Origin: JBDTLH01 sp039934875
GTDB taxonomy: Bacteria > Acidobacteriota > Terriglobia > Terriglobales > Acidobacteriaceae
DNA: 7,734 nucleotides
NCBI GenBank assembly: GCA_039934875.1
Contig: JBDTLH010000045.1
Span: forward strand, 1-7,734
Reading direction: 5' to 3'
Under the pieces are notes generated by a model. It ran no database searches, was not told where the DNA came from, and saw only the letters and a program-made list of their open reading frames with translations. The position numbers and the translations under genes are program-made. Below, piece after piece: positions 4,928 to 7,734 of this stretch (the first letter of the stretch is position 1; each line of letters begins with the position of its first letter).

Positions 4928-6646
4928 TCAGCGCTCGTAGATCTCAGCTAGAAAGCGTAACCTCTGCGCATCACCTGCTCGCAACTCCTCGGAACGCATA
5001 CGCCAGCGCCAGTTGCCGCTACTTGTCCCGGGATAATTCATGCGCGCGGGCGTCCCCAAACCCAATACATCCTGCATGGGATAGATGGTGCACTCCGCGA
5101 CCGAAGCCATCAACGTTCGGATAAACGCCCAATTCACTTCGGTAAAAACGAATTCGGGGTTAGACACTGGGTCCCCTATATCCAGGTACCTCACTGCATA
5201 CTCATGCTGCCTCCGGATATCCTCCACAGACTCCGTGGCCGTCGCCTCCCCACGCTCCCACCAGCCCATCACGGTATCGTTGTCGTGCGTGCCGGAATAC
5301 GCTACCCGGTCGCGGGTGTAATTGTGCGGCTTGAAGTAAGGCGCCTGCGCATCGCCGCCAAATGCAAATTGCAGGATCGCCATTCCCGGCAAGTGGTAGC
5401 GCATGCGCAGCTCCTCCACCTCCGGAGTAATGACCCCCAGGTTCTCGGCAAGGACGGGCAGGTCGCCCAGCGCCGCCTCCAATGCCGCAAACAACTTCTC
5501 CCCCGGCGCCTTCACCCACTCTCCTCGCTCCGCGGTCAGGGCGCCGCCCGGGGCTGGAACGCCGCCCGGGGCCGGAACCGGAACGCCGCCCGGGGCCGGA
5601 ACCGGAACAAAGACCGCCCAATACGCCTCGAACCCGCGGAAGTGGTCGATGCGCAGAAAATCGAACTGCGACAGCATCGCCCGTACCCGCCGAATCCACC
5701 AGGCGAAGCCGCTCGCTTCGTGCCGCTTCCAGTCATAGATGGGATTTCCCCACAACTGCCCGGTCGCGCTGAAGTAATCGGGTGGCACCCCGGCGACCAC
5801 CTTGCCTCTGCCCTCTTCATCCAGCAAAAACATCTCAGGATGCGCCCATACATCCGCCGAATCATGCGCAACATATATGGGAAGGTCGCCCATCAGCTTC
5901 ACCCCGCGCTGCGCGCAATAGCGGCGCAGGCTGCTCCACTGCCGGGCAAATATCCATTGCGCGAACTTCTCCGCTGCGATCTCATCGCGCAAACGCTCCC
6001 CCGCCTCCCGCAGCGCCACTTCTTCGCGCAGGCGCAACGGACGCACCCACTCCAACCACGACCGCTCTCCGTGCGCCCGCTTGAGCGCGGCAAAAAGCGC
6101 GTAATCATCAAGCCAGTACGCGTTCTCACCCACAAAACGCTCATACTCCGCATTGGTCGGTGCACCCTCGGTGGGCTGACCCTCGGTGGGCTGACCCTTG
6201 ATGGATACACCCTCGGAGGGTAGACCCCCGGCTTCAACCGGGGGATTTGCCCCCTTCCCCGATGCGGCTTCAGCCGCCGCGATCCTCCCAAACCTCTCAT
6301 ACGCTTTACGCAACAACGGCCATTTAAATCGCTTCACCGCTTCAAACTCCACCAGCGCTTCAGCGAATTCTGGTCCGTTGCCCAGATCGCTCCTATCCAG
6401 CAAACCATCATCCGCTAGATCATCGAAACTGATGAGCAGCGTGTTCCCCGCAAATGCGCTCAGCGCCTGATAAGGACTGTCGCCATATCCGGTCGGCGCA
6501 AGCGGCAACATCTGCCACATGGTCTGTTTGCCCTCCGCCAGCCAGTCCGCGAAGCGTCGCGCCTCCGGCCCCAAATCGCCGATTCCATAACTGCCGGGCA
6601 AGCTGCTCACGTGCAGCAGGATTCCGCTTGATCGCGGCCACTGCAT
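4928..6646 (-). CDS. malQ: 4-alpha-glucanotransferase (amylomaltase, GH77) with repeat insertions
   Basis: A 572-residue cytosolic GH77 enzyme that transfers alpha-1,4-glucan segments between maltooligosaccharides. It opens with RSSGILLHVSSLPG (5-18). Conserved blocks follow: GDLPIYVAHDSADVW at 253-267 and PPDYFSATGQLWGNP at 288-302. The nucleophile is Asp334 (RIDHFRG), the acid/base Glu401 (AENLG) and the third carboxylate Asp455 (SGTHDNDT), so it should be active. Typical family members are about 500 residues. The excess is explained by a Gly/Pro/Glu-rich insert at about 123-165 and a (VP)VPAPGG repeat insert at 347-368, both in loops and encoded by tandem or palindromic DNA. ATG 6646 directly follows the TAG of the maltokinase gene, so translation is probably coupled. 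With maltokinase it fits trehalose/maltose to alpha-glucan metabolism. No frameshift or missing catalytic residue is seen. Confidence 0.96.
   Translation of the reverse strand: MQWPRSSGILLHVSSLPGSYGIGDLGPEARRFADWLAEGKQTMWQMLPLAPTGYGDSPYQALSAFAGNTLLISFDDLADDGLLDRSDLGNGPEFAEALVEFEAVKRFKWPLLRKAYERFGRIAAAEAASGKGANPPVEAGGLPSEGVSIKGQPTEGQPTEGAPTNAEYERFVGENAYWLDDYALFAALKRAHGERSWLEWVRPLRLREEVALREAGERLRDEIAAEKFAQWIFARQWSSLRRYCAQRGVKLMGDLPIYVAHDSADVWAHPEMFLLDEEGRGKVVAGVPPDYFSATGQLWGNPIYDWKRHEASGFAWWIRRVRAMLSQFDFLRIDHFRGFEAYWAVFVPVPAPGGVPVPAPGGVPAPGGALTAERGEWVKAPGEKLFAALEAALGDLPVLAENLGVITPEVEELRMRYHLPGMAILQFAFGGDAQAPYFKPHNYTRDRVAYSGTHDNDTVMGWWERGEATATESVEDIRRQHEYAVRYLDIGDPVSNPEFVFTEVNWAFIRTLMASVAECTIYPMQDVLGLGTPARMNYPGTSSGNWRWRMRSEELRAGDAQRLRFLAEIYER
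5544..5609. repeat. 24-bp minisatellite inside malQ
   Basis: Two identical 24-bp units (5562-5585 and 5586-5609; GCCGCCCGGGGC followed by CGGAACCGGAAC) adjoin an 18-bp shortened copy (5544-5561) lacking the final CGGAAC and with one substitution. Unit lengths are multiples of 3, so the frame holds. On the minus strand they encode VPVPAPGG, VPVPAPGG and VPAPGG (residues 347-368), 13 residues after the catalytic Asp334. Near-perfect identity suggests recent slippage expansion. Confidence 0.9.
6161..6235. repeat. 15-bp tandem repeats inside malQ
   Basis: Units at 6161-6175, 6176-6190, 6191-6205 and 6206-6220 follow the consensus CTGACCCTCGGTGGG, with a diverged fifth unit to 6235. On the minus strand they encode pentapeptides GLPSE, GVSIK, GQPTE, GQPTE and GAPTN (residues 141-165). 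The first two units share CACCCTCGG/ACCCTCGG cores almost exactly, while the third has several changes. The array adjoins the palindrome cluster at 6209-6277. Confidence 0.85.
6209..6277. repeat. Cluster of REP-like palindromes inside malQ
   Basis: Four perfect inverted repeats lie within 69 bp: ACCCTC-G-GAGGGT (6209-6221), CCCCCGG-cttcaa-CCGGGGG (6225-6244), GGGGG-atttg-CCCCC (6240-6254, sharing an arm with the previous one) and GCGGCT-tc-AGCCGC (6264-6277). Two share a core of the form CGGCTTCA[A/G]CCG. Such paired GC-rich stems with small TTCA/TGAA loops resemble REP elements. Here they are translated in frame as part of the MalQ insert (about residues 123-145). Confidence 0.65.
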
Positions 6647-7734
6647 CTACGCGCCCACTCCACCGCCGCGTACCATGCGCAGCAGCCCTTCAATGGGAAT
6701 TGACATCCATCCTGAGCTCTGCACCAGATTGAAGTTCAACTCCTTGCACGCCCGGTCGATCAGATAGCAATTGAGCAACAACGAAAGTTCCGGGCCCTCC
6801 GGAGGAAGCAGTCTGCTGTTTTTCGTGCACGCCCGGTAGCTGCGCAAGAACTCCGTGCCCATCCAATGCGCCCAAAGTTCCGCCCACGCCTGCACCCGCT
6901 CGCGATTGGCGGCAGACTCCATCATCGCGGTGGCGCCCGCCGCATGGCGGTGGAAGGGGGCGTGCGAAGAATAGTAGAACGACCAGACCATCGCCGCCAG
7001 GTCCCGCGCCGGCGATGATTTGATGCGCCGCTCACTGGCCGGCCGGCTGGGATCACCTTCAAAATCAATGAACACAAAATCCTTGCCGGTAAACAACACC
7101 TGGTCCAGATGCAGATCGCCGTGCAGCCGGATGCGCGTGCTGTGCACCCGCGTCTCCCGCAATGGCCTGAGCACCGACCGCAGTTGTCCCTCTGCGCCCA
7201 GCAACTGCTCCGCCGGCCCGCGCAGATTTTCCGGCACATGGTCCAGATGCCCGCGCAGAAACTCCATCGTGCGTCCCAGCGTGCCTAAGAACCCGTGATA
7301 AATACTCTGCCGGTAGAAATCGGTAAACGGTTCGGGCACGAATTCGCCAAACTCAGCGGAAGCCAAGCTCATGTGCAGATCGCCCGCCCGCCCGCCCAGC
7401 AAACGGGCATATTGCAGCGGTGTTCCAAAGAGCTCCCGCACCTTTTTCGGCAACTCTCCATCCAGCTCAATCACTCCGCCCCTGGGCGCCCCGGGGACCT
7501 GGTCGGTCATGGCGCGCTCGATGAATATCTGGAACTGGTCGGAGAAATACGCCATCGCCCCCGCCTCGCAATGGATGTATTCCTCCATCAATCCCAGCAC
7601 GATCCGTTCCATGCCGCGGCGGTATTCGAGCGTTCCCAGCAGCTTGGGCGCATGGGTGAATCCATTCTCCGTCAAGCGGCGCAACATCTCTTCTTCCGGG
7701 TTGTCTCCCTCATCCAGCTTTCTGAATAGCTTTA
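6647..7734 (-). CDS. Maltokinase (Mak/Pep2), C-terminal part; probably the end of a TreS-Pep2 fusion or free Mak, 5' end outside window
   Basis: The frame is open to the right edge. Translation continues upstream of the Met at 7687 as KLFRKLDEGDNPEEE, which is normal maltokinase sequence, so that Met is internal and 361 residues are visible. The enzyme phosphorylates maltose with ATP to maltose 1-phosphate, the GlgE donor for alpha-glucan synthesis. The phosphotransferase core is seen: the catalytic loop HGDLHLDQV (7123-7097) and the metal-binding DFEG (7066-7055), followed by ERRIKSSPARDLAAMVWSF. The C-terminus SGWMSIPIEGLLRMV is also typical. KLFRKLDEG...NPE.E near the edge resembles the junction region in TreS-Pep2 fusions, but fusion cannot be decided from this window. 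The TAG (6649-6647) abuts the malQ ATG, indicating an operon and coupled translation. No lesion seen. Confidence 0.93.
   Translation of the reverse strand, partial: KLFRKLDEGDNPEEEMLRRLTENGFTHAPKLLGTLEYRRGMERIVLGLMEEYIHCEAGAMAYFSDQFQIFIERAMTDQVPGAPRGGVIELDGELPKKVRELFGTPLQYARLLGGRAGDLHMSLASAEFGEFVPEPFTDFYRQSIYHGFLGTLGRTMEFLRGHLDHVPENLRGPAEQLLGAEGQLRSVLRPLRETRVHSTRIRLHGDLHLDQVLFTGKDFVFIDFEGDPSRPASERRIKSSPARDLAAMVWSFYYSSHAPFHRHAAGATAMMESAANRERVQAWAELWAHWMGTEFLRSYRACTKNSRLLPPEGPELSLLLNCYLIDRACKELNFNLVQSSGWMSIPIEGLLRMVRGGGVGA

Noticed and set aside
4726..5124. Plus-strand frame starting in the intergenic region
   Set aside because: Most of it is antisense to the malQ C-terminus, with no ribosome binding site and no recognisable protein features.
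5204..6223. Plus-strand open frame of 339 codons across malQ
   Set aside because: It is antisense to an unmistakable GH77 gene with all catalytic motifs. Its repeats only mirror the malQ tandem repeats.
6161..6277. CRISPR-like repeat array
   Set aside because: The repeats are contiguous 15-bp units without unique spacers and lie inside a translated gene.
6358..6368. CGCTTCAGCG as another REP-like palindrome
   Set aside because: It has only 4-bp arms and encodes a normally conserved Glu-Ala-Leu stretch of MalQ, so coincidence is likely.

Overview
The window looks like a GC-rich chromosomal segment, probably from an Acidobacteriota (Terriglobia-like) genome. That placement is an inference from the gene mix: a long secreted Asp-box/BNR propeller protein, a DUF4254 protein, a PEP-CTERM protein and a maltokinase-malQ pair. 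No rRNA or other marker gene is present to confirm it. All six genes lie on the minus strand, so the window reads functionally from right to left. Plus-strand open frames are antisense shadows.

Right part (7734 to 4928): the C-terminal part of a maltokinase (Mak/Pep2), possibly the tail of a TreS-Pep2 fusion, is followed with no gap (TAG then ATG) by malQ, a GH77 4-alpha-glucanotransferase. The pair fits alpha-glucan/trehalose metabolism of the TreS-Mak-GlgE type. MalQ keeps its three catalytic carboxylates but carries two unusual in-frame insertions. One is a cluster of REP-like palindromes plus 15-bp tandem repeats (about 6152-6282). The other is a 24-bp minisatellite encoding Pro/Val/Gly-rich repeats (5544-5609).

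Middle (4927 to 3986): a 393-bp non-coding region precedes a small secreted PEP-CTERM protein. This region is rich in signals. It holds a close match to a sigma-54 -24/-12 promoter, an inverted repeat about 80 bp upstream of it, a TTGACA box abutting a 16-bp palindrome, and a leader with competing hairpins. The PEP-CTERM gene ends at a good factor-independent terminator.

Left part (3902 to 1): a cluster of a DUF4254 protein, a secreted beta-propeller-like protein of unknown function, and a large secreted Asp-box protein whose C-terminus lies beyond the window. The last of these starts at TTG behind a strong Shine-Dalgarno sequence.

The genes are ordinary members of known families. The most unusual features are the repeat-derived insertions inside malQ and the layered regulatory region of the PEP-CTERM gene.
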